A DNA stretch of 37,061 nt, taken from positions 1-37,061 of the forward strand of contig NZ_MLHS01000052.1 in assembly GCF_001999335.1 (NCBI RefSeq), written 5' to 3'. Positions 18,861-28,462 of the stretch are shown piece after piece; positions within the stretch are counted from its first letter, which is position 1; the number at the start of each line of letters is the position of its first letter. The position numbers were made by a program, and so were the translations under genes. A model generated the notes under the pieces. The model ran no database searches. It had not been told where the DNA came from and saw only the letters and a program-made list of their open reading frames with translations. Origin of the DNA: Rodentibacter sp. Ppn85 (lineage in GTDB: Bacteria; Pseudomonadota; Gammaproteobacteria; Enterobacterales; Pasteurellaceae).

Positions 18861-19277
18861 ATGATGACGCTAAAAGAGCGACTTTTACATTCAGCGCTAT
18901 TTGAAATAGGCGCGGTGGGAGTATCTGCTACTGTAATGCTTTTGGTCAGTCCGGAAAAGGGTGGTGCGGCACTCGGTGTCGGTATATTAATATCACTGGT
19001 TGCGATGGCTTGGAATCTTATTTTTAACAGTATTTTTGACAAGATCTTTACCGCTCCCCGTGAAACTCGCGGTCTTGGTATGCGAATATTCCATACGGTT
19101 ATGTTTGAAGGTGGTCTTTTGGTTGCAACCATACCGATGATTGCCTACTTTTTGCAACTCACTTTATGGCAAGCGTTGATGGCGGATATCGGGTTGACAA
19201 TTTTAATTATGGTTTATGCTTTGATTTTCAACTGGATTTACGACAATGTAAGATTAAAATTTGTGGTGAAGGCATAA
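18861..19277 (+). CDS. PACE-family (AceI-like) multidrug efflux protein
   Basis: Small four-helix inner-membrane protein made of two bacterial transmembrane pair (BTP) repeats. Both repeats keep the motif R-x-x-H-x-x-x-F-E: RLLHSALFE near the N-terminus (Glu15 from this start, the position of the proton-linked Glu in AceI) and RIFHTVMFE in the second half. Each repeat also has an N-W or W-N helix motif (AWNLIFNSIFD, IFNWIYDN). Characterised members export chlorhexidine and other biocides, with polyamines proposed as natural substrates. A GTG at 18837 inside an uptake signal is an alternative start but lacks a ribosome site. The ATG chosen (138 residues) also has none, so translation may be coupled to brnQ. 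Confidence 0.86.
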   Translation: MMTLKERLLHSALFEIGAVGVSATVMLLVSPEKGGAALGVGILISLVAMAWNLIFNSIFDKIFTAPRETRGLGMRIFHTVMFEGGLLVATIPMIAYFLQLTLWQALMADIGLTILIMVYALIFNWIYDNVRLKFVVKA

Positions 19278-19278
19278 A

Positions 19279-19324
19279 AAAGAGCGGTAGGTTTGTAAAA
19301 TAGTTCAAAACCGACCGCACTTTT
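19279..19324 (+). terminator. Terminator after the PACE-type gene, built on an uptake signal
   Basis: Imperfect stem AAAAGAGCGGTaGGTTT / AAACCgACCGCaCTTTT with a 13-base loop and a short T-run. The right arm contains ACCGCACTT, an uptake signal word used as part of a terminator. Confidence 0.7.
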
Positions 19325-19516
19325 CATTTTACTTATTGGTTTTCCGTAACATTATCTGGTTTTTGTCGTACGGATTGTTTGGGTATTAGCTCGTGCTACT
19401 TTATCTTCCACATCCTCTTCATTATTATTAAAAATTTCTTCATCACACTATTTATTTATTCATCAATTTCAGCCATAATCGCGCGCCTTATACTTTATTA
19501 TTTTGAGGAAATTTTT

Positions 19517-20080
19517 ATGTCAACAAAAGACGGTTTAGCAAATCCGGGGCCATTAGGATTATGTGGTTTTGCATTAACCACTTGGTTACTTTGTTTAATT
19601 AACGCAGGCGTATTTGATAGCACGAATCTTGGTTTAGTATTCGGCATGGCGTTTGCTTTTGGCGGAACGGCACAAATGATCGCCGGAATGTTTGAATTTA
19701 AAAAAGGTAATACTTTCGGCTTTACCGCATTTATCAGCTATGGTGCGTTCTGGTGGTCTTGGGCGTTATTTGTCGCTTTCTTTAAAGGTGAAACCTCCGC
19801 ACAATTTGTTGGTTGGTATTTAGGATGTTGGGGAACGTTCACGTTAATGATGTTCTTAGCCACTTTCCCGAAACCGCGTGCATTACAAGCGATTTTCTTT
19901 TTTCTTACACTTACGTTTTATGCTTTAGCAATCGGCGATGCGACCGGCAACCATGCCATTGTGAACGTAGGGGGATACTTAGGTTTAATCACAGCACTTT
20001 GCGCATTCTATCTGGCTGCGGCTGAGGTGTTAAATGAATCCTACGGCATAACGGTATTGCCAATTGGTGAGAAAAAATAA
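19517..20080 (+). CDS. satP: Acetate/succinate-proton symporter (YaaH/SatP family)
   Basis: Six-helix inner-membrane protein of the GPR1/FUN34/YaaH family, importing acetate and succinate with protons. The family signature is visible in ANPGPLGLCGFALTT near residue 8. FGMAFAFGGTAQMIAGMFEFKKGNTFG, AFISYGAFWW and the C-terminal EVLNESYGITVLPIGE also match. The 187 residues agree with E. coli SatP (188). The start at 19517 has a GAGGAA ribosome site, and a TATACT -10 at 19489-19494 lies between it and the longer open frame, excluding that frame. It faces the oad operon, separated by a terminator. Confidence 0.93.
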   Translation: MSTKDGLANPGPLGLCGFALTTWLLCLINAGVFDSTNLGLVFGMAFAFGGTAQMIAGMFEFKKGNTFGFTAFISYGAFWWSWALFVAFFKGETSAQFVGWYLGCWGTFTLMMFLATFPKPRALQAIFFFLTLTFYALAIGDATGNHAIVNVGGYLGLITALCAFYLAAAEVLNESYGITVLPIGEKK

Positions 20081-20102
20081 TTTTTAATAGTTGGTTTGAA
20101 TC

Positions 20103-20148
20103 AAAGTGCGGTCATATTTTCGAGAGAATTAATGACCACACTTTTTTT
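20103..20148 (+). terminator. Terminator after satP made from an inverted uptake-signal pair
   Basis: Stem AAAGTGcGGTCAT / ATGACCaCACTTT (one mismatch) with a 16-17 base loop and T7. The left arm contains a full AAGTGCGGT. It lies between convergent satP and oadB. Confidence 0.82.
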
Positions 20149-20159
20149 ACGTTAGAACA

Positions 20160-21461
20160 TCACATTCCGGCAATATATTTCAACATCACACCGGCTGCGA
20201 TAGCCGAGCCAATCACACCTGCTACATTTGGCCCCATGGCGTGCATCAGTAAAAAGTTTTGATGATCCGCTTCTAATCCTACTTTATTGGATACCCTTGC
20301 TGCCATCGGGACGGCAGAAACACCGGCAGAGCCAATAAGCGGATTGATTTTGTTTTTGCTAAATTTATTCATTAATTTCGCCATTAATACGCCGCTTGCC
20401 GTACCGACACTAAAGGCAATCACGCCGAGTAATAAAATCCCTAGAGTTTGCGGTTGTAAAAATTTATCCGCCACCAATTTTGCCCCGACAGATAATCCCA
20501 ATACGATAGTGGTAATGTTGATTAAGGCATTTTGAGTGGTATCGCTTAACCGCTCTACAACACCGCTGACACGCATTAAGTTACCGAAGCAGAACATTCC
20601 CAATAACGGTGCGGCATCCGGTAAAATCAAAGCAACCAGTAACAACAGGATGATTGGAAATAGCACTTTCTCACGCTGACTAACAGGACGAAGCTGCACC
20701 ATACGGATTTTCCGTTCTTCTTCTGTGGTGAGGGCTTTCATAATCGGTGGTTGGATTAACGGCACGAGCGCCATATAAGAATAAGCCGCCACTGCGATTG
20801 CACCGAGTAATTCCGGGGCGAGTTTACTGGTGAGATAAATTGCCGTCGGGCCGTCTGCGCCACCAATAATGCCAATAGCCGCTGCTTGAGGCAAAGTAAA
20901 GGAAATGATACCAAACCAGTTTAATGCCAATGCCCCTAATACGGTGGTGAAAATACCGAATTGAGCCGCAGCACCTAGCAGCAAAGTTCTTGGATTGGCA
21001 AGAAGCGGACCGAAATCTGTCATTGCGCCCACGCCCATAAAGATGACAAGCGGCGCAACTCCGTAGCCGATAGCCACTTTATAGAATAAGGCGAGAATAC
21101 CGGCGGTATAGCCCATATCACCGGCTAGGCTTTCCAGCTCGGCAATTTGTGAGGGTAATGCACTATTCAATGCCTCTTTAATGGCTGCCAGATCTGCCAC
21201 CGTGTTAAGTTTTGCAGCAATAACCGCAAGTTGTTGTACCGAACCTGAGTGGAGCAGATTATCCAATGCCGTCATCGCAATTCCGGCTTCCGGGATATTG
21301 GATAATAGCCCGCCAAATCCGATAGGCAGTAATAACAGCGGTTCAAATTTTCGGGAGATCGCCAACCAAAGCAGGAGCAAGCTTACCCCGATCATAACGG
21401 CTTGCCCCCATTCTAGGTGCATAATTCCCATCCCCTTAAACAATGCAATGATACTATCCAT
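20160..21461 (-). CDS. oadB: Oxaloacetate decarboxylase beta subunit (sodium pump)
   Basis: Membrane subunit that decarboxylates carboxybiotin and pumps Na+ outward. The 433-residue form starting MDSIIAL matches the Klebsiella OadB length. [45 protein letters not shown] (ion-site Asp) and the C-terminal [14 protein letters not shown] and [13 protein letters not shown] are family hallmarks. A GTG nine bases upstream is possible, but the AGGTGG ribosome site is spaced correctly for 21461. It is the last gene of oadGAB. Confidence 0.95.
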   Translation of the reverse strand: MDSIIALFKGMGIMHLEWGQAVMIGVSLLLLWLAISRKFEPLLLLPIGFGGLLSNIPEAGIAMTALDNLLHSGSVQQLAVIAAKLNTVADLAAIKEALNSALPSQIAELESLAGDMGYTAGILALFYKVAIGYGVAPLVIFMGVGAMTDFGPLLANPRTLLLGAAAQFGIFTTVLGALALNWFGIISFTLPQAAAIGIIGGADGPTAIYLTSKLAPELLGAIAVAAYSYMALVPLIQPPIMKALTTEEERKIRMVQLRPVSQREKVLFPIILLLLVALILPDAAPLLGMFCFGNLMRVSGVVERLSDTTQNALINITTIVLGLSVGAKLVADKFLQPQTLGILLLGVIAFSVGTASGVLMAKLMNKFSKNKINPLIGSAGVSAVPMAARVSNKVGLEADHQNFLLMHAMGPNVAGVIGSAIAAGVMLKYIAGM

Positions 21462-21478
21462 ATTTACCACCTAATCAT

Positions 21479-23293
21479 TTATGCGATAGTCATTAAAGTA
21501 TCGCCTACGGTAACGACATCGCCGACTTTAATGGCGATATTTTGGACGACTCCGCCTTTAGACGCACGAATTTCGGTTTCCATTTTCATGGCTTCGAGAA
21601 TGAGTAACACGTCACCTTCTGCGACAGTTTGTCCTTCCGTTGCAACTACTTTCCAAATATTACCGGACATTGGTGCGGTAACCGGCGTGCTTACACTTGT
21701 AGGAGACGGTGCAGGCTGTGCCGAGGAGGTTTGAGCCGTAGATGCCGCTGGAGTGATATTGGTTACATCTCCGCCCTCACTGACTTTTACGACAAAGGCT
21801 TTGCCTTCTAATTCCACTGTATAAACTGCCGGTTCACTTGATCTTGCGGTTGAAAGTGCGGTTGGTTTTTCTGCGGTTTTTTCCGTTGCTTTGTCGGCGA
21901 TTGGTGCTGGCTCAAAGGCGGCAGGATTGTCGCGGTTTTCCAAGAATTTCAAGCCGACTTGCGGGAATAACGCCATAATAAGTACATCATCAATTTCATT
22001 TTCCGCAAGCTTGATGCCTTTTTCTTTCGCCAGTTGTTTCACTTCAGAGGTCAGTTTATCCATTTCCGGAGCAAGATGATCCGCCGGTCTGTCAATGATA
22101 GGTTGCGCGCCTTCTAATACGCGTGCTTGCAATTCGGCATTCACCGCAGCCGGTGTTCGACCATATTCGCCTTTTAAAATTCCGGCGGTTTCTTTTGCGA
22201 TAGTTTTGTAACGTTCGCCCATTAATACGTTAATCACAGCCTGTGTGCCGACAATTTGTGAAGTAGGGGTAACAAGCGGAATAAAGCCGAGATCTTCACG
22301 AACTCGTGGAATTTCTTGTAACACTTGGTCGAGTTTGTCCGAGGCGTTTTGCTGCTTGAGTTGACTTTCAAGGTTAGTGAGCATTCCGCCCGGTACTTGT
22401 GCTACTAAAATGCGACTGTCAACGCCTTTTAATTGACCTTCAAATTTCGCATATTTTTTACGAACGGTACGGAAATAATCCGCTATTTTTTCCAGTTTAA
22501 GAATATCTAAGCCCGTGTCATAGCCCGTACCTTGTAAGGTGGCGACCAACGCTTCAGTGGCAGGATGCCCATAAGTACCGCTCATAGAGGAAATTGAGGT
22601 ATCAATGCCGTCGGCACCCGCCTCAATACCTTTTAATAATGCCATTTCAGCCATACCGGTGGTGGAGTGGCAGTGTAAATGGAGGCGAATATCGTAACGT
22701 TTTTTGATTTCACTGACTAATTCATAGGCGGACATTGGTGTTAAAATGCCCGACATATCTTTAATCACTAGAGAGTCGATACCGATTTCTAATAATTGTT
22801 CTGTGGTATCCAGCCAGGTTTGTAATGTATGCACCGGGCTGGTGGTATAACTTAAGGTTCCTTGTGCATGCCCGCCTTGTTTACGAACGGCTTTTAATGC
22901 CTGTTGCATATTACGGGGGTCATTCATTGCATCAAATACACGGAATACGCTCATTCCGTTGATGACTGCACGTTCTACAAAACGATCCACTACATCATCG
23001 GCATAATGGCGATAACCTAACAAATTTTGCCCGCGTAAAAGCATTTGCAACGGGGTTTTCGGCAAGGCTTTTTTCAACTCACGCAAACGCAGCCAAGGAT
23101 CTTCGCCTAAAAAACGGATACAGCTGTCAAAGGTCGCCCCACCCCATGCTTCTAAAGACCAATAACCGATATCATCCAATGCGGATACAATGGGAAGCAT
23201 ATCTTCAAGACGCATACGGGTAGCGAAAAGTGATTGATGTGCATCTCGCAATACCACATCGGTGATAACAATTTTTTTATGTTGAGCAGTCAT
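21479..23293 (-). CDS. oadA: Oxaloacetate decarboxylase alpha subunit (carboxyltransferase-biotin carrier)
   Basis: Cytosolic subunit that moves the C4 carboxyl of oxaloacetate onto biotin. The order is a TIM-barrel carboxyltransferase (about residues 5-300, with [10 protein letters not shown], the metal-binding HLHCHST and VIKDMSG), a conserved C-terminal region, a Pro/Ala/Ser/Thr linker (about 480-530), and a biotinyl domain with EAMKMETE, the biotin going on Lys570. At 604 residues it is full length. GAGGT precedes the ATG. Together with OadG and OadB it turns oxaloacetate into pyruvate while exporting sodium, useful in anaerobic growth. An uptake signal lies in the linker coding region. 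Confidence 0.97.
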   Translation of the reverse strand: MTAQHKKIVITDVVLRDAHQSLFATRMRLEDMLPIVSALDDIGYWSLEAWGGATFDSCIRFLGEDPWLRLRELKKALPKTPLQMLLRGQNLLGYRHYADDVVDRFVERAVINGMSVFRVFDAMNDPRNMQQALKAVRKQGGHAQGTLSYTTSPVHTLQTWLDTTEQLLEIGIDSLVIKDMSGILTPMSAYELVSEIKKRYDIRLHLHCHSTTGMAEMALLKGIEAGADGIDTSISSMSGTYGHPATEALVATLQGTGYDTGLDILKLEKIADYFRTVRKKYAKFEGQLKGVDSRILVAQVPGGMLTNLESQLKQQNASDKLDQVLQEIPRVREDLGFIPLVTPTSQIVGTQAVINVLMGERYKTIAKETAGILKGEYGRTPAAVNAELQARVLEGAQPIIDRPADHLAPEMDKLTSEVKQLAKEKGIKLAENEIDDVLIMALFPQVGLKFLENRDNPAAFEPAPIADKATEKTAEKPTALSTARSSEPAVYTVELEGKAFVVKVSEGGDVTNITPAASTAQTSSAQPAPSPTSVSTPVTAPMSGNIWKVVATEGQTVAEGDVLLILEAMKMETEIRASKGGVVQNIAIKVGDVVTVGDTLMTIA

Positions 23294-23330
23294 AAAATAC
23301 CTCTTCCTTAGCCTATATAAATGAAAAATG

Positions 23331-23600
23331 TTATTTTAATCCTTGTTGGCGGCGGTGATGGGCAATCGCCGCAACAATAACCGGACGTAAGCGAGCTATA
23401 TCATCGACCTTCGACACGGCGGTCGATTGTGCTTGGGTGGGGTGTGATGAAGTTAGAGACTCGCTTTCGGGAAAGAATCGATTGATGATTTTCGAGGCAA
23501 ACTCAATAGCATAGATAAGCAGGAATAGAAAAAAGATAACAAACCCCATTCCCGCAAACATTAAATTAAACCCTTCAAGCATGAGTTCTGAACTTGTCAT
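23331..23600 (-). CDS. oadG: Oxaloacetate decarboxylase gamma subunit
   Basis: Small membrane-anchored subunit that assembles the complex and binds Zn. It has one N-terminal helix (about residues 12-34) and a polar C-terminal tail ending in a His-containing segment [11 protein letters not shown], the usual Zn region. The 89 residues are normal. GAGGAG lies before the ATG. First gene of oadGAB, with a CRP-like site upstream. Confidence 0.92.
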   Translation of the reverse strand: MTSSELMLEGFNLMFAGMGFVIFFLFLLIYAIEFASKIINRFFPESESLTSSHPTQAQSTAVSKVDDIARLRPVIVAAIAHHRRQQGLK

Positions 23601-23660
23601 AATTACTCCTCGGAAATTGAAAATACAGTAAATATATTAGTTTTTTTCTATAAAAAAAAC

Positions 23661-23676
23661 TTTGATATAGTTCACA
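23661..23676. promoter_or_regulatory. CRP-like site upstream of oadG
   Basis: TTTGA-N6-TCACA (TGTGA-N6-TCAAA on the coding strand), nine of ten core bases. It lies about 60-75 bases before the oadG ATG, where a class I or II activator site would be. Catabolite control of oxaloacetate decarboxylase is plausible; binding is inferred. Confidence 0.5.
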
Positions 23677-23723
23677 GAAATGAGGAAAAATACGGTTGAA
23701 ATTAGGGGATTTTTAAGATTATT

Positions 23724-23818
23724 TGGCGGAAAGTCATGGGAGTCGAACCCACCCGAGAACGCTGGCGTCCTCAACAGGATTTGAAGTCCTGCCACCTCAC
23801 CGGAGATGACGACCTTCC
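23724..23818 (-). tRNA. selC: Selenocysteine tRNA (tRNA-Sec, anticodon TCA)
   Basis: 95-nt tRNA with encoded CCA. The eight-base-pair acceptor stem (GGAAGGTC...GACTTTCC, mostly paired), the anticodon loop ACTTCAAAT with TCA at 23782-23784, the long variable arm and the T-loop GGTTCGACTCC match E. coli selC closely. It is loaded with serine, converted to Sec-tRNA by SelA and delivered by SelB. It is divergent from selA with 70 bases between them. Read leftward, oadG follows. Confidence 0.97.
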
Positions 23819-23836
23819 AAGGTTGAAATCGGTGCT

Positions 23837-23865
23837 ACTTTAGCGTAAATTGTTTAGCACTTCAA
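23837..23865 (-). promoter_or_regulatory. selC: Promoter of selC
   Basis: On the minus strand, TTGAAG, a 17-base spacer and TAAAGT. Transcription would start about ten bases before the mature tRNA. Both hexamers match four of six consensus bases. Confidence 0.5.
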
Positions 23866-23888
23866 CGTTATTTTAAACGGATTCAAAG

Positions 23889-25274
23889 ATGACCGCACTT
23901 TTTCAACAGTTGCCGGCGGTTGATAAACTTCTCAAAAGCTCACAAGGTGAACGGCTTATTGCTGAATTTGGGCATTCCGCCGTGGTGGCAATGTGTCGGG
24001 AATTATTAACACAGGCACGTCAATTTATTCAAAAAAATCATCAGCTTCCTGAATATTTTATCCATTTTGACCGCACTTTTGCGGAACTTGAATATCGTCT
24101 GCGACAACAAAACCAAGTACAAATGAAATCGGTACATAATCTTACCGGTACGATATTGCATACTAATTTAGGTCGTGCGATATGGCCGAAAGCAGCTCGG
24201 CGAGCGGCATTGTCTGCGATGCAGGGCAATGTCACACTGGAGTATGATTTAGAGGAAGGCAAACGTAGCCATCGTGATAATTATATCGGCGAACTTTTAT
24301 GCACGTTAACCGGTGCAGAGGCCGCTTGCGTGGTGAATAATAATGCGGCAGCGGTATTGTTGATGTTAGCCGCCTTTGCACAAGGTAAAGAGGTGGTTAT
24401 TTCACGGGGAGAGTTGATAGAAATCGGTGGTGCATTTCGTATTCCCGATATTATGACCCAGGCAGGTAGCCATTTGGTTGAAGTGGGCACGACCAATCGC
24501 ACGCATTTAAAGGATTATCGCAATGCGCTCGGTGAAAATACCGCCTTATTAATGAAAGTTCATAGCAGTAATTATCAAATTTTTGGTTTTACTTCATCGG
24601 TTTCGGAACAAGAGTTAGTTGAACTTGGACGAGAAATGAATATACCGGTCGTCACGGATCTTGGCAGTGGGGCATTAATTGATTTAAGCCAATACGGCTT
24701 ACCAAAGGAACCTACTGTACAAGAGAAGGTCGCTCAAGGGGTGGATTTGATCTCCTTTTCCGGTGATAAACTATTAGGCGGCGTGCAGGCAGGGATTATT
24801 GTGGGAAAAAAAGAATGGATTGCGCAATTGCAAGCTCATCCGCTAAAACGGGTATTACGTTGTGATAAAGTGATCTTAGCCGGTTTAGAAGCGACATTGC
24901 GCTTGTATTTGAATCCTGAAAAATTAACGGAAAACTTACCGACATTACACTTGCTCACACAATCTATCGAACAATTACACGCCAAGGCAGAGAGTCTTAA
25001 AGTGCGGTTGGAAATGCGATTAAATTCACAGTTTGACATTCAAATTGAGGAAAGCTACGCACAGATTGGCAGTGGCTCGCAGCCGATGGCTCGAGTTCCT
25101 TCCGTTGCCGTCACGCTTTCTGAAAAAACAAATGGAAAATTAACCGCACTTTCCGAACGTTTCAAAAAACTCCCTCAGCCAATTATCGGGCGCATGGAAA
25201 GCGGTAAATTATGGTTGGATGTTCGCAGTGCGGCAGAGATGGAAACCTTATTACAGACGGTGGATAAACTATGA
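23889..25274 (+). CDS. selA: L-seryl-tRNA(Sec) selenium transferase
   Basis: PLP enzyme converting Ser-tRNA(Sec) to Sec-tRNA(Sec) with selenophosphate. The 461 residues are normal. [47 protein letters not shown] and the PLP lysine motif [10 protein letters not shown] (Lys294) are visible. The start ATG is followed at once by an uptake signal encoding TALF, and the ribosome site is weak. The next gene, selB, overlaps by four bases (ATGA). No selD or selenoprotein gene is in the window. Confidence 0.97.
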   Translation: MTALFQQLPAVDKLLKSSQGERLIAEFGHSAVVAMCRELLTQARQFIQKNHQLPEYFIHFDRTFAELEYRLRQQNQVQMKSVHNLTGTILHTNLGRAIWPKAARRAALSAMQGNVTLEYDLEEGKRSHRDNYIGELLCTLTGAEAACVVNNNAAAVLLMLAAFAQGKEVVISRGELIEIGGAFRIPDIMTQAGSHLVEVGTTNRTHLKDYRNALGENTALLMKVHSSNYQIFGFTSSVSEQELVELGREMNIPVVTDLGSGALIDLSQYGLPKEPTVQEKVAQGVDLISFSGDKLLGGVQAGIIVGKKEWIAQLQAHPLKRVLRCDKVILAGLEATLRLYLNPEKLTENLPTLHLLTQSIEQLHAKAESLKVRLEMRLNSQFDIQIEESYAQIGSGSQPMARVPSVAVTLSEKTNGKLTALSERFKKLPQPIIGRMESGKLWLDVRSAAEMETLLQTVDKL

Positions 25275-27142
25275 TTATTGTCACCTCGGGACACGTTGAT
25301 CACGGCAAAACGGCGTTACTAAAAGCGTTAACCGGTACACACACAGCTCATTTACCGGAAGAAAAAAAGCGCGGTATGACAATTGATCTTGGTTATGCCT
25401 ATTTACCCTTTTCTTCCCAAGGCCGCTCAAAAACATTGGGTTTTATTGACGTGCCAGGGCATGAAAAATTCCTTTCCAATATGTTGGCAGGGTTAGGTGG
25501 TATTCATTACGCCATGTTAATTGTGGCGGCAGATGAAGGCATTGCCGCACAAACTAAAGAGCATTTAGCGATTTTGCATCGGTTACAATTTAATGAAATT
25601 ATTGTCGTGCTAACAAAAGCAGATAGAGCGAATTCGACGCAAATCGATACATTAATACAACAAATCAAACAAGATTACGTATTTTTACGTGGCGGTAACT
25701 ATTTTGTTACCTCAGCTGAAACCGGACAAGGTATTGCAGAGCTGTGTCACTATTTGCAACGCCTGCCGGAACTTGCCGACTCACAAAAACCGTTTCGTTA
25801 TGCTATTGATCGTGTCTTTAGCGTGAAAGGTGCCGGTACGGTAGTTACGGGAACAGCATTTACGGGGGCGGTGAAAATTAATGATGAACTTTATCTTTCC
25901 ACCGGTCAAAAAGTACGGGTGAAAGCCATTCATGCACAAAATATGCCGAGCGAACAAGGTTTTGCAGGACAACGTTTGGCGCTGAATCTTAATGTTGATC
26001 TTGATCGCATACCGACAAAACGGGGGGATTGGCTATTGCAGGATGTAGCGCTGCAACCAACAGATCGTATTAGTGTACAAATTCAGGCTGAAACCCTGGT
26101 AAATGAAAGTCAGCCGGTGCATATTTATCATGCCGCTAGCCGAACTACAGGTAAATTAACCTTGTTGCAAGGCAAAAATGTTGCAGAAAATGACCGCACT
26201 TTAGCTGAAATTATCTTGGATTCACCTCTTTTCTTGGCGTTTGATGACAAACTCATTATTCGAAGCGGTGATGCAAAAACGTTGCTTGCCGGTGCGCGTG
26301 TATTGGAAATTGATTCGCCAAAACGTTATAAACGAACGGAAGTGAGGTTAAATTTTTTGCATAATCTGAGCCTATTGGAAAATGCCTCGCAACGTATTGC
26401 ATTAATGCTTCAACATCACGCGATAGCGGCAAAGCGGTTAATGTGGGTAGAGCAACTGACCGAAAAACAATTGAATGTTGCTTTGACACAATGCGGGGCA
26501 GTGCGCTATCAAGATTGGTGTTTTAATGCCGATTATCAGCAGGAAAAAACACAGCAAATTTTGACCGCACTTAGCACTTATCACGAACAACATAATGATC
26601 AACTAGGGGTTAGCAAAGCCCGCCTATACCGTATGGCGGCACTCAATCAACCGGAAAATTTGATTGATCATTTTATTGATGAAATGCTGGAAACAAGGGC
26701 ATTGCAGCAAACAAGAGGTTGGTTGCATTTGCCGACGCATAAAATTCGCTTTACCGCGGAAGAACAACAATATTGGTCGAATGTGTTGAATGAATTTGAA
26801 AAAGCCAACGGGCAAGCGGTTTGGGTGCGAGATATGGCAAATGCTTTAGGGACAGATGAAAACTTGATGCGAAATTTTATGTATAAAGCCGGTAAACTGG
26901 GCTATCTTACCCCTATTGTAAAAGATCGTTTCTTTTTAACGGAAACTATTTATGCTTATGCACGTCTTATTAAGCAGATTGCCGAAGAGGAAGGGAGAAC
27001 TTCTGTCAATGAAGTGCGTGACCGCCTGAATTTTGGGCGCAAGCTCACTGTTCAACTCATGGAATATTTTGATCGCATTGGTTTTTTACGTCGTAAAGGC
27101 AATGATCACATTTTGCGTGATAAGAACATATTTGATTTGTAA
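25271..27142 (+). CDS. selB: Selenocysteine-specific translation elongation factor
   Basis: GTPase that brings Sec-tRNA(Sec) to UGA codons marked by a SECIS hairpin. The N-terminal EF-Tu-like G domain has GHVDHGKT (residues 7-14), the switch [18 protein letters not shown] and VLTKAD. Beta-barrel domains II and III follow, then a C-terminal winged-helix array that binds mRNA, ending [13 protein letters not shown]. At 623 residues it is close to E. coli SelB (614). It is coupled to selA. Two uptake signals lie inside the gene. Confidence 0.97.
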   Translation: MIIVTSGHVDHGKTALLKALTGTHTAHLPEEKKRGMTIDLGYAYLPFSSQGRSKTLGFIDVPGHEKFLSNMLAGLGGIHYAMLIVAADEGIAAQTKEHLAILHRLQFNEIIVVLTKADRANSTQIDTLIQQIKQDYVFLRGGNYFVTSAETGQGIAELCHYLQRLPELADSQKPFRYAIDRVFSVKGAGTVVTGTAFTGAVKINDELYLSTGQKVRVKAIHAQNMPSEQGFAGQRLALNLNVDLDRIPTKRGDWLLQDVALQPTDRISVQIQAETLVNESQPVHIYHAASRTTGKLTLLQGKNVAENDRTLAEIILDSPLFLAFDDKLIIRSGDAKTLLAGARVLEIDSPKRYKRTEVRLNFLHNLSLLENASQRIALMLQHHAIAAKRLMWVEQLTEKQLNVALTQCGAVRYQDWCFNADYQQEKTQQILTALSTYHEQHNDQLGVSKARLYRMAALNQPENLIDHFIDEMLETRALQQTRGWLHLPTHKIRFTAEEQQYWSNVLNEFEKANGQAVWVRDMANALGTDENLMRNFMYKAGKLGYLTPIVKDRFFLTETIYAYARLIKQIAEEEGRTSVNEVRDRLNFGRKLTVQLMEYFDRIGFLRRKGNDHILRDKNIFDL

Positions 27143-27151
27143 GGAGAAAAA

Positions 27152-28099
27152 ATGAAAAAAACATTAATTTCAGCCGTAGTTTTAACCGCACTTTTAACCA
27201 CCGGTTGTCAAGATCAAGAGACTCAAGCAAAAATTGAGCGGCTTAATCAAACAGTGACACAGCTCACAGCAGAGAATGACCGGTTAAAAGTGGATTTAAC
27301 AGCAGAAAAAGAGCGAGCAGAGAAGATTATTCCTGCTATTTTTGTAGAGAAAGAGATGGTGTTTAACAAATCGGAAACTATTAAATACCCGAAACCTAAA
27401 CAGGGGGAAGATTATTTATCGGAAGAAGGCAAGATTGAGCATTCCGTTTTTACGTTGAAAACCAATGTTGATTGGTTGAATACCCTATTATGGGAAGAAT
27501 TGACACGTGATTTATGGGAAAAATTAACACGTGATGAAAATGAGAATAACAAAAGAAATGTGCCTACACGTGAGCAGCTTGTTGCAGAGTTGCAAAAAAA
27601 TTTTGATGCAACCTATAAGGCAATGACGGAAGAACGAACAAAAGGGGATGAAGGTCATCTTTCGGTTGATTTTATCGGGCAAAAAGAAAAATTAGCGACG
27701 TTTTCGATTGGGGCTTATGAGTATGAAGGGGGGGCTCATGGAATGGGCGGTAGTCTTTATTTGACTGTTGATCTAATTTCTCGCAAAATTTTAAGACTTA
27801 ATGATTTATTTGATGAGAAAGTATTACAAAAAGTAAAAGATCTATTGTGGGCGAATTATACGCAAGACGGTATGGTAAAAGATGATGAAACCTTTAGAAA
27901 AAAAGAAAGTTTTAATGTATCGGATAATATTTATTTAGATTTTAAAGGGGTACATTTCATTTATAATATCTATGAAATTGCACCTTATGCGGATGGCGAA
28001 CAGGATTTAACTCTGAATTGGTGGCAATTAAAGGATTTATTAAAATCAGATTTTAAACAACAAAACTATGTAAAATTTGATGAAGATGGAAAGGAATAA
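27152..28099 (+). CDS. Lipoprotein with coiled coil and DUF3298-like C-terminal domain
   Basis: Probable periplasm-facing lipoprotein of 315 residues with no established function. The signal peptide ends in lipobox TTGC (Cys19). A heptad-like coiled coil follows (about residues 22-60). The C-terminal part (about 170-290) resembles DUF3298 domains found in RsiV-like proteins, with YEYEGGAHG, YLTVDLISRKILRLNDLFD and IYEIAPYADG. The segment around residues 113-128 contains two copies of LWE-x-LTRD encoded by a 24-base tandem duplication. An AAGGAG ribosome site lies nine bases after selB, so it may be co-transcribed; a strong terminator follows. Confidence 0.8.
   Translation: MKKTLISAVVLTALLTTGCQDQETQAKIERLNQTVTQLTAENDRLKVDLTAEKERAEKIIPAIFVEKEMVFNKSETIKYPKPKQGEDYLSEEGKIEHSVFTLKTNVDWLNTLLWEELTRDLWEKLTRDENENNKRNVPTREQLVAELQKNFDATYKAMTEERTKGDEGHLSVDFIGQKEKLATFSIGAYEYEGGAHGMGGSLYLTVDLISRKILRLNDLFDEKVLQKVKDLLWANYTQDGMVKDDETFRKKESFNVSDNIYLDFKGVHFIYNIYEIAPYADGEQDLTLNWWQLKDLLKSDFKQQNYVKFDEDGKE
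27488..27535 (+). repeat. 24-bp in-frame tandem duplication in the lipoprotein gene
   Basis: Units 27488-27511 and 27512-27535 differ at two bases (G to A twice) and encode LWEELTRD then LWEKLTRD. The in-frame, near-identical copies imply a fairly recent duplication. Confidence 0.85.
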
Positions 28100-28109
28100 T
28101 GAGGCGAAG

Positions 28110-28136
28110 TGCGGTGATTTTTCACCGCATTTTTTT
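28110..28136 (+). terminator. Terminator after the DUF3298-like lipoprotein gene
   Basis: Stem TGCGGTGA/TCACCGCA, T4 loop, then T7. The left arm overlaps an uptake signal (28107-28115). It isolates the downstream haem locus from selAB. Confidence 0.9.
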
Positions 28137-28377
28137 ATCATTATTTTTTGGGTTCGTGGTAGCGATATAAAAGAAAAAATTCAATAGTTGTGTCAATGTT
28201 AAACCCATCTCAAAAATATTTAGTTCATTTTTTATAGTTAATAGCCATTTCCTAGCATTTACTATTCATCTCTTTATTTTACCTAATTTTAGGTGGCCAC
28301 TCCCGTCTCTCAACAATTATGCTAAAACTAATCAAATAGCTAGGCATATTCAATTTGAAATTTTTCGTTACGGCTTC
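28137..28377. other. A/T-rich non-coding stretch before hphR
   Basis: Together with the flanking terminator and promoter this makes a 363-base gap between genes. No open frame, tRNA or clear hairpin was seen. The repeated word AATAGC/AATAGCTAGG is not a convincing structure. It may be only a long leader-promoter region. Confidence 0.5.
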
Positions 28378-28406
28378 TTGAAGTTATCAATGTAATTCAG
28401 TAATAT
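28378..28406 (+). promoter_or_regulatory. Predicted promoter of hphR-hphA-slam
   Basis: TTGAAG, a 17-base spacer and TAATAT, each four of six consensus bases. The predicted start near 28413 falls at the left edge of the Fur-like palindrome, so a bound repressor would block initiation. Confidence 0.5.
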
Positions 28407-28413
28407 CACAATC

Positions 28414-28438
28414 TTAAATGATAACAGTTATCATTTAA
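28414..28438. promoter_or_regulatory. Fur box upstream of hphR
   Basis: Perfect 25-base palindrome made of TTAAATGATAAC, a central A, and GTTATCATTTAA. It contains the TGATAA/TTATCA halves typical of Fur operators. It lies 24 bases before the hphR ATG. Iron-replete repression of the haem locus is the expected outcome. Confidence 0.85.
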
Positions 28439-28462
28439 CTTTGATATTTACAGGAGCCTTAA

